A DNA stretch of 9,858 bases from Deltaproteobacteria bacterium (GCA_019136325.1 JAGVUJ010000307.1:1-9858), one strand, 5' to 3'. Counted from the stretch's first letter, positions 1 through 7,198 are shown. A program made the numbers and translations. The notes: generated by a model not told the origin, from the letters alone.

Positions 1-17
1 CAGTGAAATATTATTTA

Positions 18-52
18 CGTAACCGGTAGATGTTATAAATCTATGGATTACG
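18..52. other. Interrupted inverted repeat near the left edge
   Basis: Outer arms CGTAA (18-22) and TTACG (48-52) enclose inner arms TAGAT (27-31) and ATCTA (39-43), giving an interrupted stem with a 7-nt apical loop. No T-run follows. The rest of 1-187 shows no convincing gene. A frame ending in TAG at 27-29 could be the last eight codons of an upstream plus-strand gene, but this cannot be tested here. A TTGACT at 118-123 might be a -35 for the TPR gene, but no good -10 follows at the right distance. Confidence 0.2.
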
Positions 53-187
53 CCTGATGCCTTTTCCGGAATCATCCGAACGATTGCCCGTCCTGACATT
101 CACCGGAACCGAATGCATTGACTCCGTCGCATCATTTTACTGTTTTTCCAATTTCTCTTTTATGCTAGATAGAAATCCGGAGACACG

Positions 188-838
188 ATGATGAATCATT
201 TTGCCCTTTTCCTTTTTATTATGCCCCTGACGTTTCTGCTCATCCACGGATGCGCTGAAAAATCATCGATCGTGTACTCCCCCATAACCGACCACCGGCC
301 CATCGTCTCCGAATCCGGCGATGCCGAACAGGACCAAAAAGAGCTGGATGAGTTTTTTGAAGAAAATCAAAAACTCTACCGGGAGCTCGCCCGGTCGACA
401 ACGGCGATCGACAATGCGGAAGACGAAGCAGAGTATGACGAGGAACAGCCGATACAACCGGACGCGCATCAGGGAAACATAAAAGATCACACATCGATGG
501 AGTGGTTCGAACTGGGACGCAAAGCTTTTCTGGCTAAAAAATGGGATGAAGCATTAAATGCTTTTAATAAAGCCATCCGGTTGAATCCGAAAAATCCGGA
601 ATACTTTCTTTATCGTGGAAACGTTTATGATAAGCTCGGCAATTACGAAAAAGCGGTCGTCAATTACAATAGCGCTGTGAAACTTGATCCTCTTTACACG
701 GAAGCCTATTTGAACCGCGGATTTGCCCATAACAATCTGGGAGAAATCAACAAGGCGATTGCAGATATCAAAAAAGCTGCCAAATTGGGCGACGATCTTG
801 CGCAGAAATTTTTAAAAAAGAAGGAAATTCCCTGGTAA
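188..838 (+). CDS. TPR-repeat lipoprotein
   Basis: A 216-residue protein that probably sits on a membrane facing the periplasm. Residues 1-21 are a hydrophobic lipoprotein signal peptide ending in L-I-H-G with Cys22 as the predicted lipidated residue. His at -2 is unusual, but the lipobox is otherwise acceptable. Residues 23-100 form a very acidic, low-complexity linker. Residues 104-205 hold three tetratricopeptide repeats in tandem (about 104-137, 138-171, 172-205), with the typical W/Y-x-x-L-G...A...A-I...P spacing. TPR lipoproteins usually act as scaffolds for envelope complexes; the partner is unknown here. GGAG at 179-182 lies 5 nt before ATG 188 and 8 nt before the in-frame ATG 191, so either Met could be the start. 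The gene stands alone and converges on the ATPase gene. The TPR and lipoprotein assignments are firm; the biological role is not known. Confidence 0.88.
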   Translation: MMNHFALFLFIMPLTFLLIHGCAEKSSIVYSPITDHRPIVSESGDAEQDQKELDEFFEENQKLYRELARSTTAIDNAEDEAEYDEEQPIQPDAHQGNIKDHTSMEWFELGRKAFLAKKWDEALNAFNKAIRLNPKNPEYFLYRGNVYDKLGNYEKAVVNYNSAVKLDPLYTEAYLNRGFAHNNLGEINKAIADIKKAAKLGDDLAQKFLKKKEIPW

Positions 839-842
839 TATT

Positions 843-859
843 GCATCATCGCGGGATGC
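843..859. other. Small dyad between convergent genes
   Basis: GCATC (843-847) and GATGC (855-859) can form a 5-bp stem with a 7-nt loop just after the TPR stop codon. No T-run follows on either strand, so this is at best a weak or factor-assisted terminator. No clear terminator for the minus-strand ATPase gene is visible in the 74-bp gap either. Confidence 0.2.
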
Positions 860-912
860 TATTATCCGGCAATCATTCAATGAACAGATTCGATAATCTC
901 GCGATCCGGGCT

Positions 913-1614
913 TTAATTGCCGGTTTTAATCAACATCGTCTCCGGGTCGAGCAGAAGGTCGTTTTTCGCCGACGCATTGGACTTGCCCTTAAGTGACGTG
1001 ATATAAACCTCTTCCCCCCGGGTTGCCAGTTGGACGATCACATCGAATAAATCCGCCACATGCAGGAAAGAAAGAGGCAGTCCGTTTTCCTGCGGCGGTT
1101 CATGGCGATGCGTATGAACGGTGAACCACAGACACATGGAATATTTTTGTGCCAGTTCCTTTAATTGCACGAGCTGTCCCCTGCCCGCATCATCGAACTT
1201 GTATCCGTCAATGATCACCGTATGCGGTTTGAAAATATTCTGCTCCATCAGATCGGTCAGTCTCTCTTCCAGTTTCGGGGCGCTGAAACCTTCCACCTTA
1301 AAGGTCATGATAAAACGGTATGGCTGTATCTTATCCCAGTATTCATTCATCTCGGCAATGCCGAATTTTTCTGCGATATCGTGGAACAATTCCTGGTACC
1401 ACAAATCCACTTTGCTGACCGCGTCATTGAGGCTGACGTGCATAATGGAATTTTCCCGCAGCATCCCATTTAAAGCCAGTTGAACAAGCAGGGCGGTTTT
1501 CCCGACACCGGCGTGAGCCAGCACCGCGCCAAAGCCTCCCACGGGTAAAATATCTTCATTATCATAACCAAGATTGACAAGCGGATTTCGGTAGATCATT
1601 TCTTTTTTTATCAT
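913..1614 (-). CDS. RecA/KaiC-like P-loop ATPase, atypical
   Basis: A 233-residue cytosolic single-domain protein with a RecA/KaiC/DnaB-type core. Walker A is A-H-A-G-V-G-K-T at 33-40, inside G-G-F-G-A-V-L-A-H-A-G-V-G-K-T. Walker B is H-T-V-I-I-D-G at 131-137. A beta strand with L-W-F-T-V-H-T-H-R (162-170) occupies the sensor position of RecA-fold ATPases. After the strand following Walker A, DnaB and KaiC usually carry a catalytic glutamate (S-L-E or F-E-E); this protein reads V-S-L-N-D (60-64). Hydrolysis may therefore be weak or organised differently. ATG at 1614 is chosen because AAGGATA lies 6 nt upstream. The frame stays open to an ATG at 1683, only 8 nt after the EF-G stop, but that start has a poorer ribosome binding site. 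The gene lies downstream of EF-G on the same strand and is probably co-transcribed. The substrate and partner are unknown. A circadian or DNA-repair role should not be assumed. Confidence 0.8.
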   Translation of the reverse strand: MIKKEMIYRNPLVNLGYDNEDILPVGGFGAVLAHAGVGKTALLVQLALNGMLRENSIMHVSLNDAVSKVDLWYQELFHDIAEKFGIAEMNEYWDKIQPYRFIMTFKVEGFSAPKLEERLTDLMEQNIFKPHTVIIDGYKFDDAGRGQLVQLKELAQKYSMCLWFTVHTHRHEPPQENGLPLSFLHVADLFDVIVQLATRGEEVYITSLKGKSNASAKNDLLLDPETMLIKTGN

Positions 1615-1691
1615 GAGAATATCCTTATACGTTAAATGAATGACATTACTTTCCCTTTTCAGGGCAACGCTGATTGTTAACATCTCTATGT

Positions 1692-3779
1692 TTACGCGGC
1701 CGATTTTTTATTCTGCGCCGCTTCCAGAGCGATTTTTTCCGCAATCGACTGCGGAACCTGCCGGTAAATCGCAAATTCCATCGTAAACTGCGCCTTGCCC
1801 TGGGTAGCCGAACGCAGGATGGTCGAGAACCCGAACATTTCCGCCAACGGCACCTGAGCTTCAATGACACACATGACATCTTCATCCTGAGAACCGATGA
1901 TCATACCGCGGCGCTGATTTAAAAGCCCCATGACCGGTCCCTGAAATTCAGCCGGTGTTTCCACAACGACCTTCATGATCGGTTCGTGAATGACCGGCTT
2001 CGCCCGCAGATACGCTTCCTTGAAAGCGCCTCTCGCCGCCGCCTGAAAAGCCATATCCGAAGAATCCACCGCATGCGACGCGCCGTCGTTAATGACGACC
2101 TTCACGCCGGTAACCGGAAATTCCAGTTTCGGTCCCTTGGCCATGCTTTGTTTGAATCCTTTTTCACAGGCCGCAATATATTGCGTGGGAATCGCGCCGC
2201 CGAATATTTTATTTTCAAAAACAAATTCCGCATCGGAAATCGGTTCCAGAAAGCCCGCCACGCGTCCGAACTGGCCGGCGCCGCCTGTCTGTTTCTTATG
2301 CGTATAATTGAACTCGGCGCGCTGCGTGATGGTTTCTCGATAAGCCACGCGGGGATTGCCCGTGGTTACATCGGCGCCGTATTCACGCCGCATTCTTTCG
2401 ACGTAAATATCGAGATGCAGTTCGCCCATCCCTTCAATGATGGTATCGCCGGTTTCGTTGTCAACAAACGTTTTGAACGTCGGATCTTCCTTGGCGAAAC
2501 GGTTCAGGGCCTTGGCCATCGCCACCTGCGATTTGTTGTCCTTGGGCACGATGGCCAGCGAGATAACCGGCTTGGGCACATACATCGAAATCATGGTCAG
2601 ATTCACCTCCGGAGACGTAAAGGTGTCTCCCGAAGAGCATTCGATGCCGAACAAAGCGCCGATGTAGCCGGCATGCAGATATTCGACATCTTCCATTTGA
2701 TCGGCATGCATGCGCACAACACGGCCGACCTTGACTTTCTTGCCGGTGCGAACATTGACAATCGTCGAGCCTTTCGCCAGCGTTCCCTGATAAACGCGGA
2801 TGTACGTCAGTTGTCCGTACTGCCCGTCTTCCAGCTTAAAGACCAGAGCGACAATCGGTTTGTCCGGATCGTTGCTCAACACGGTTGTCTCTTCATTATT
2901 ATCCATATCAATCGCCACGTTTTCAATTTCCGACGGACAGGGCAGAAGATACGTTACCCCGTCGAGCATCGGCTGGACGCCTTTATTCTTGTAGGCTGAC
3001 CCCATGTAAACAGGCGTGATTTCGCGTTGTAAGGCGCCTTTGCGCAAAGCGGCGTAAATCAAATCGGGGCTGATTTCGCGCTCTTCCAGAATCGCTTCCG
3101 TCAAGTCGTCGGAAAACAACGAAGCCGCGTCAATCAATTCTTCCCTTTTCGCTCTGGCCTCATCCAGAAGATCGGAGGGAATATCCGCCTCACGGATGAT
3201 TTCGCCGTTGTCGCCATCGAAATAAAGCGCTTTCATGCCGACCAGATCGACAACTCCCTGTAAATTATTTTCCAGGCCGATGGGAATCTGCATCGCCACG
3301 GCATTGTGCCCGAGTTTTGTTCTCAACTGACTGATGACGCGGAAGGGATTGGCGCCGCTGCGGTCGCATTTATTGATGAAAGCAATGCAGGGAACCTTGT
3401 ACCTTTTCATCTGACGATCAACGGTAATGGACTGGGACTGAACACCGCCCACCGCGCATAAAACCAGAATCGCTCCGTCCAGAACGCGCAGAGAGCGCTC
3501 CACCTCGATCGTGAAATCGACGTGGCCGGGCGTATCGATGATGTTGACTTCATGGCCTTTCCATTCGCAATACGTGGCCGCCGAGGCGATGGTAATGCCG
3601 CGTTCCTTTTCCAGCTCCATGGAATCCATTGTTGCGCCAACGCCGTCTTTCCCCTTGACATCATGGATGGCGTGAATTCTTTTCGTGTAATAAAGAATTC
3701 TTTCGGTCAGCGTGGTTTTGCCCGAATCGATATGAGCGCTTATGCCGATATTGCGTATTTTCTGATCATCGAATTTCAT
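1692..3779 (-). CDS. fusA: Elongation factor G, mitochondrial EFG1-like (spdEFG1 type)
   Basis: A 695-residue translational GTPase, full length for EF-G, which drives tRNA-mRNA translocation on the ribosome. The GTPase motifs are intact: P-loop A-H-I-D-S-G-K-T-T (15-23), switch I R-G-I-T (60-63), D-T-P-G-H (82-86) and N-K-C-D (136-139). The P-loop has Ser where the usual bacterial form has Ala. The stretches around K-G-K-D-G-V-G-A (42-49), the S-A-A-T-Y segment, V-L-C-A-V-G-G-V-Q (106-114) and the domain IV loop [13 protein letters not shown] resemble mitochondrial EF-G1 as I remember it. They fit the spdEFG1 class known from spirochaetes, planctomycetes and deltaproteobacteria. The gene is not next to rpsL, rpsG or tuf, as expected for that class. 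ATG 3779 is chosen: AGGA (3787-3790) lies 7 nt upstream of it, but only 4 nt from the in-frame GTG at 3782. The ATPase gene follows. EF-G identity is near certain; the subclass is judged by eye. Confidence 0.95.
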   Translation of the reverse strand: MKFDDQKIRNIGISAHIDSGKTTLTERILYYTKRIHAIHDVKGKDGVGATMDSMELEKERGITIASAATYCEWKGHEVNIIDTPGHVDFTIEVERSLRVLDGAILVLCAVGGVQSQSITVDRQMKRYKVPCIAFINKCDRSGANPFRVISQLRTKLGHNAVAMQIPIGLENNLQGVVDLVGMKALYFDGDNGEIIREADIPSDLLDEARAKREELIDAASLFSDDLTEAILEEREISPDLIYAALRKGALQREITPVYMGSAYKNKGVQPMLDGVTYLLPCPSEIENVAIDMDNNEETTVLSNDPDKPIVALVFKLEDGQYGQLTYIRVYQGTLAKGSTIVNVRTGKKVKVGRVVRMHADQMEDVEYLHAGYIGALFGIECSSGDTFTSPEVNLTMISMYVPKPVISLAIVPKDNKSQVAMAKALNRFAKEDPTFKTFVDNETGDTIIEGMGELHLDIYVERMRREYGADVTTGNPRVAYRETITQRAEFNYTHKKQTGGAGQFGRVAGFLEPISDAEFVFENKIFGGAIPTQYIAACEKGFKQSMAKGPKLEFPVTGVKVVINDGASHAVDSSDMAFQAAARGAFKEAYLRAKPVIHEPIMKVVVETPAEFQGPVMGLLNQRRGMIIGSQDEDVMCVIEAQVPLAEMFGFSTILRSATQGKAQFTMEFAIYRQVPQSIAEKIALEAAQNKKSAA

Positions 3780-3855
3780 CACATTTTCCTTTTTTTATAA
3801 TAACTATTTTCATATTATCCGTCACTTCGTTTCTGACGCTTGGGACTCACTAAAC

Positions 3856-3891
3856 AAAAACCCCCTCTGGCCGACTCTCTTCCAGATGGGG
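3856..3891 (-). terminator. Intrinsic terminator in the EF-G leader
   Basis: On the minus strand CCCCATCTGG (3891-3882) pairs with CCAGAGGGGG (3870-3861). Nine of ten pairs form, with one internal mismatch and an 11-nt loop. The stem is followed directly by TTTTT (3860-3856), then GTTTAG. The plus strand has no T-run here, so it acts only on minus-strand transcripts. It lies about 30 nt after the predicted EF-G transcription start and about 80 nt before the EF-G start codon, so it would stop EF-G transcription unless overcome. Another reading is that it blocks antisense read-through from the response-regulator operon. Confidence 0.75.
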
Positions 3892-3924
3892 TATCCACCA
3901 AAAACGAGCTTTTGTAAGGTGCGC

Positions 3925-3953
3925 TTAATACATGTTGCGGCGCAATAAGTCAA
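3925..3953 (-). promoter_or_regulatory. Sigma-70-type promoter for EF-G
   Basis: On the minus strand TTGACT (-35, 3953-3948; 5 of 6) is separated by exactly 17 nt from TATTAA (-10, 3930-3925; 4 of 6). It is followed by the GC-rich discriminator GCGCACC. Predicted start of transcription is near 3918, giving a leader of about 140 nt. The GC-rich discriminator and the AT-rich upstream block resemble growth-rate- or stringently controlled promoters of translation genes. That regulatory reading is an inference. Confidence 0.65.
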
Positions 3954-3955
3954 GT

Positions 3956-3980
3956 AATTATTTTTCATAAAAATTATTAC
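3956..3980 (-). promoter_or_regulatory. AT-rich dyad, possible UP element
   Basis: An 11-bp inverted repeat with one mismatch (arms 3956-3966 and 3970-3980, centre CAT) lies immediately upstream of the EF-G -35 box. Read on the minus strand it contains AATAATTTTTA, matching 9 of 11 positions of the proximal half of the E. coli UP-element consensus AAAWWTWTTTT. It could bind the RNA polymerase alpha subunit. Because it is symmetric, it could also be an operator shared with the divergent hydrolase gene. Confidence 0.45.
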
Positions 3981-4026
3981 TGGAAAACTTGTTAATTGAG
4001 GTTAAACGTGCTAATCAGGTAGTCCA

Positions 4027-4032
4027 TATAAT
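4027..4032 (+). promoter_or_regulatory. Probable -10 box of the MBL-fold hydrolase
   Basis: A perfect TATAAT lies 25 nt before ATG 4057, preceded by only a weak -35 (TTAAAC at 4002-4007, 19-nt spacer). Transcription would start near 4039, after the alternative TTG start at 4036, which favours ATG 4057. The weak -35 suggests low or activator-dependent expression. Confidence 0.45.
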
Positions 4033-4056
4033 TAATTGAATTATAAGAGTGTTCCA

Positions 4057-5025
4057 ATGTTTGAACAAATTTTGCCCGACCTTTACCGGATTGTCATACC
4101 ACTGCCGAACAGCCCGTTGAAAGACCTTAATTCGTATGTCATCAAATCCCCCGAGCGGAACCTGATCATCGACACCGGATTCAACCGCAGTGTGTGTTTT
4201 GACGCCATGCAGGAAGGTCTGCATGACCTCGACATTGACTTGTCCAAAACTGACTTTATGCTGACCCACATGCATTCCGATCATACGGGACTGGTTTCCC
4301 GGTTGTTCACCGATACCAGCAGGGTTTATTTCAGCAGAATCGACTCCGAAATATTCAATGAAAATATCAATTGGCAGGCGATGCTGGATTACGCTCTGCG
4401 CAGCGGATTTCAACTCGAAGAACTCATCAAGGCCATGGAAAGCCATCCCGGCTTAAAATACAGTCCGAAGAAAATCCCCGAATTCACCATGCTGGATGAC
4501 GGCAGCATCATTCATATCGGCAGCTACACCCTTAAATGCCTGCTGACACCCGGCCACACGGCGGGACATATCTGTCTCTATGAAGAAGAAAAACAAATTC
4601 TTTTTTCCGGAGACCACGTTTTATACGATATAACACCGCATATCGAGTCCTGGTCTTACGAAGTAAACTCCCTCAAAAATTATATAAAAAGTCTGGATGA
4701 GATCAGAAATCTTCCTGTCCGGCTTGTCCTGCCCGGGCATCGTAACTTCTTTACCGATCTTGCCGGACGGATAGATGAAATAAAACATCACCACGAAGCC
4801 AGAGTTAACGAAGTACTTGAGGTTTTAGGTAAAAGCACAATGAATGCTTATGATATTGCGGCGGGCATGACCTGGGATATCGATTGCGAAAACTGGCAAC
4901 AGTTTCCGACCGCTCAGAAATGGTTTGCCGTCGGCGAAGCCATCGCTCACCTGCTTTATCTGGAAAGTGAAGGCAAAATCAAAAGGAACAAAGGAGAAAA
5001 GATAGATACATTCTCCGCTTTATGA
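4057..5025 (+). CDS. Metallo-beta-lactamase-fold hydrolase
   Basis: A 322-residue cytosolic hydrolase expected to use a two-metal (usually zinc) centre. The metal ligands are in the standard order: H-M-H-S-D-H (71-76), His167 in P-G-H-T-A-G-H, Asp186 in S-G-D-H and His228 in P-G-H-R. Residues from about 244 to the end (H-H-H-E-A-R-V-N-E-V, then G-E-A-I-A-H-L-L-Y-L-E-S-E-G-K-I) look like the C-terminal winged-helix domain found in the LACTB2-like and glyoxalase-II-like branch. No signal peptide is seen. Substrates in this superfamily range from thioesters to RNA, so none is assigned. The start is ATG 4057, with AAGAG 7 nt upstream; a TTG at 4036 would add seven residues but probably lies before the transcript start. 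The gene is divergent from EF-G and convergent with the response regulator. The fold is firm; the function is open. Confidence 0.9.
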   Translation: MFEQILPDLYRIVIPLPNSPLKDLNSYVIKSPERNLIIDTGFNRSVCFDAMQEGLHDLDIDLSKTDFMLTHMHSDHTGLVSRLFTDTSRVYFSRIDSEIFNENINWQAMLDYALRSGFQLEELIKAMESHPGLKYSPKKIPEFTMLDDGSIIHIGSYTLKCLLTPGHTAGHICLYEEEKQILFSGDHVLYDITPHIESWSYEVNSLKNYIKSLDEIRNLPVRLVLPGHRNFFTDLAGRIDEIKHHHEARVNEVLEVLGKSTMNAYDIAAGMTWDIDCENWQQFPTAQKWFAVGEAIAHLLYLESEGKIKRNKGEKIDTFSAL

Positions 5026-5059
5026 AACGCTTCCTCTCATGGTTAATCCGTCCATGCAT

Positions 5060-5069
5060 CCCCCCCCCC
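5060..5069. repeat. C10 homopolymer in a hairpin loop
   Basis: Ten consecutive C residues lie between the convergent hydrolase and response-regulator stop codons. The run falls in the loop of a possible 5-bp stem, CCGTC (5048-5052) with GACGG (5070-5074). No gene spans it, so slippage would not switch a reading frame. It may affect 3' ends or be a sequencing or assembly length error. Confidence 0.7.
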
Positions 5070-5093
5070 GACGGTTTGAGGCAAAGATTCCTG

Positions 5094-5486
5094 TTAATAT
5101 GAATTCTGTCCCAGTATCTTCATGATGGTTTGAATCAGTTTTTTGGTTCTGATCGGTTTGGGCATGATATAGTTGTCGCCCATTTTATTATTTTCACCGT
5201 CAATCATGTCGTCATTGGAGGCCAGAGCCGTAATATAAAGAATCGGAATATCCGCCGTGGAAGGATTTTCTTTCAGAACGGCCGCAACATCCTCACCGGG
5301 CATATCGGGCATGAACAGATCGAGCAGAATGATATCCGGTTTTTCTTTTCTTGCCAGTTTTATTCCGTCCGAACCGTTCGTCGCGACAATGACATCGAAC
5401 AACCCCGATTGCATAAGATTTTTTTTAATGAAGTAACAAAAATCAGCTTCGTCATCAATGGCCAGAACTTTGATATTCTCCGTCAT
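5094..5486 (-). CDS. Single-domain response regulator (CheY-like receiver)
   Basis: A 130-residue protein made of one receiver domain and nothing else. The acidic pocket is Asp11-Asp12, the phospho-acceptor is Asp56 in L-L-D-L-F-M-P, the switch Thr86 is in Y-I-T-A, and the conserved Lys110 is in M-P-K-P. With no DNA-binding or enzymatic output domain, it probably acts by protein contact or as a phosphorelay intermediate. It is the likely partner of the kinase encoded just upstream on the same strand. Its first 32 nt overlap the kinase gene in another frame. A strong GGAGG lies 6 nt before ATG 5486, inside the kinase coding sequence, which suggests coupled translation at a set ratio. A further relay protein or effector is not in this window. 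The assignment is firm; the output is unknown. Confidence 0.93.
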   Translation of the reverse strand: MTENIKVLAIDDEADFCYFIKKNLMQSGLFDVIVATNGSDGIKLARKEKPDIILLDLFMPDMPGEDVAAVLKENPSTADIPILYITALASNDDMIDGENNKMGDNYIMPKPIRTKKLIQTIMKILGQNSY

Positions 5487-7191
5487 AAGGAACCTCCATC
5501 GCGTTCGCTTCTATAATTTCAGGCTGAATATTAACATAAAAAGTCGTTCCCTGATTCTCCACACTTTCAACATCAATCGTACCGCTCAGGCGTTCCATGA
5601 TCATATGCACGATGCTGAGTCCCAGACCGGTGCCCTCATTAACCGTTTTGGTGGTAAAAAACGGCTCGAATATTTTCAACATATCATCTTTCGAAATGCC
5701 TTTTCCGGTATCCGATACTTCCACAACAATTTTATATGCGCCTATTTTAAAATAATCGGTATAACGATAACCGGTTTTATATCCGATCTCAGTGATCTGT
5801 TTTCTGTAGACGCGCACCGTCAGAATCCGTTCCGGACTGTCTTTCATGGCATCGACGGCATTGTTGAAGAGATTCAGGAAAACATGTTCCAGCATGTTAT
5901 AATCTCCGGCCACGTCCTGCAACTTATTCTCATACTCGCATCGGACGGCAACCTTTCCCTTCTTGATGGCCTGCTGCGCCAGGGACAGCGTATTGTCCAG
6001 CAACTGGCAAATGGGAATCTTCGTAATTTTGCATTCCGATTTTCTGGAAAACGACAATATGTTTTTGATGATGTTATCGGCGCGGTTTGCCGCCTTGTAT
6101 ATTTTTTCCACAGACTCCGTGATCTGAGGATCAGCGCCGGAAATGTTGTTTTCCAGGTAATCAACGCCCATGTAAATGATTTCAAGAGGATTCCGGATTT
6201 CGTGAGCAATACCCGATGCCATGCGTCCGAGCGCGGCCATTTTATCCTGCTGGATCAACTGATCGCGTGTTTTGATCAGCAGTTCAACCGTATTGTTCAA
6301 TTTCTTCTCTTTCTCAATCCGGTCGGTTATATCCTTCGAAATGATACACACCGCGGAAACCGCGCCGGTGCCGGTTTCCCTGATCGGACCGAGCGTATGG
6401 GCAAACCAGATATTATTTTTTTTATCGTAGGATTCGTAACGCACCACCTCGTTCTTTTCATACACGGACTGAACATGGTTCAAGGATTTTTCCGCCGCGG
6501 TTTCATCTTCTTTATAGATCTGCGTTATAATCATTTCAGCAAGACTGTTTTCATCCGGATAGCCGTAAAATTCAGCAAATTTCTTGTTCACGAACAGCAA
6601 TTTTCCGTCATGATCGACTATGCACATCAGAACGTCGGTCGCCTGGACAACCTGCTCATATCGCTGCCGGGCTTCGTTAATCCGCGCATCCTTGTCCTTG
6701 AGGCGGGTCGTGATCAGGTATCCGTAAAAAATCGCGATGACGATAATAAAAGGAATCTGAATCAAATAACCGCCGGATTTCGGACCGGTCAGCGCTCCCT
6801 TCTCGTACAGAAGCCAGAGATAGATGAAGGAAAACAAAAATGTGTTGATCATCAGATACCCGAAACGGGAACTCATGGTCGTCAATGAGATAATGAAGAA
6901 GAACATCAGATACAAATCGGAACCGATGTATCCGGAAAAATAAATTCCCGCCGGCAGAAGAATGCTGTCGCACAGGATAAAACCGTAAAACACCCTGTCG
7001 TCATGAAAATATTTTTCCGGAATGTATGCGACAATCAGATTGGTCAGCAGATAAACGGCGATGAAAAGATATCCGTAAACTTCCAGATCTTTGCCCACCA
7101 CCGGCGAAAGGAGAATAAAATAAGCCGTGGTAATAATAACCATCAGCCGGACAAGAAAAACTGTTTTTTTTCTTGGAATTTGCACTGCCAT
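5455..7191 (-). CDS. Membrane-bound PAS sensor histidine kinase
   Basis: A 578-residue inner-membrane kinase. About six hydrophobic segments (roughly 11-32, 38-57, 67-86, 90-108, 111-129, 142-161) form an N-terminal sensor with very short loops and no large periplasmic domain. I do not recognise this sensor as a named family. A short linker leads to a PAS domain (about 175-290, ending D-I-T-D-R). The dimerisation/phospho-acceptor domain follows (about 318-385) with His330 in A-H-E-I-R-N-P-L. The ATPase domain (about 430-556) carries an N box L-N-L-F-N-N-A-V-D-A-M, G1 D-T-G-K-G-I (494-499), F box F-E-P-F-F-T-T (508-514) and G2 G-T-G-L-G-L-S-I (520-527). All catalytic boxes are intact. AGGA lies 6 nt before ATG 7191. 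It forms an operon with the receiver gene, which it overlaps. The stimulus is unknown; sensing within or near the membrane is plausible from the topology. Confidence 0.94.
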   Translation of the reverse strand: MAVQIPRKKTVFLVRLMVIITTAYFILLSPVVGKDLEVYGYLFIAVYLLTNLIVAYIPEKYFHDDRVFYGFILCDSILLPAGIYFSGYIGSDLYLMFFFIISLTTMSSRFGYLMINTFLFSFIYLWLLYEKGALTGPKSGGYLIQIPFIIVIAIFYGYLITTRLKDKDARINEARQRYEQVVQATDVLMCIVDHDGKLLFVNKKFAEFYGYPDENSLAEMIITQIYKEDETAAEKSLNHVQSVYEKNEVVRYESYDKKNNIWFAHTLGPIRETGTGAVSAVCIISKDITDRIEKEKKLNNTVELLIKTRDQLIQQDKMAALGRMASGIAHEIRNPLEIIYMGVDYLENNISGADPQITESVEKIYKAANRADNIIKNILSFSRKSECKITKIPICQLLDNTLSLAQQAIKKGKVAVRCEYENKLQDVAGDYNMLEHVFLNLFNNAVDAMKDSPERILTVRVYRKQITEIGYKTGYRYTDYFKIGAYKIVVEVSDTGKGISKDDMLKIFEPFFTTKTVNEGTGLGLSIVHMIMERLSGTIDVESVENQGTTFYVNIQPEIIEANAMEVPYDGEYQSSGH

Positions 7192-7198
7192 TGTTAAT

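Noticed and set aside
42..122. 25-codon minus-strand ORF near the left edge
   Set aside because: It is short, basic, without a ribosome binding site or recognisable features, and expected by chance.
1615..1683. N-terminal extension of the ATPase from ATG 1683
   Set aside because: It would add 23 residues and almost abut EF-G, but its upstream sequence gives a weak, badly spaced ribosome binding site, whereas ATG 1614 has AAGGATA at good spacing.
1986..2999. Long plus-strand open frame (337 codons) opposite EF-G
   Set aside because: It is rich in Arg, His and Phe, has no recognisable motif, and lies wholly antisense to a clear EF-G gene. It is a shadow of the EF-G codon pattern.
3820..3838. 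CGTCA/TGACG hairpin between the leader terminator and the EF-G start
   Set aside because: The stem is only 5 bp with a 9-nt loop and does not obviously compete with the terminator stem. It may be chance.
3813..3912. A 27-codon GTG reading frame through the EF-G leader as a leader peptide
   Set aside because: It has no ribosome binding site, and the composition is not enriched for any one regulatory amino acid.
5458..6888. Plus-strand open frame of 476 codons opposite the histidine kinase
   Set aside because: It is antisense to a kinase with every catalytic box intact, has shadow-like composition (many His, Arg, Phe, Ile) and lacks a plausible ribosome binding site.
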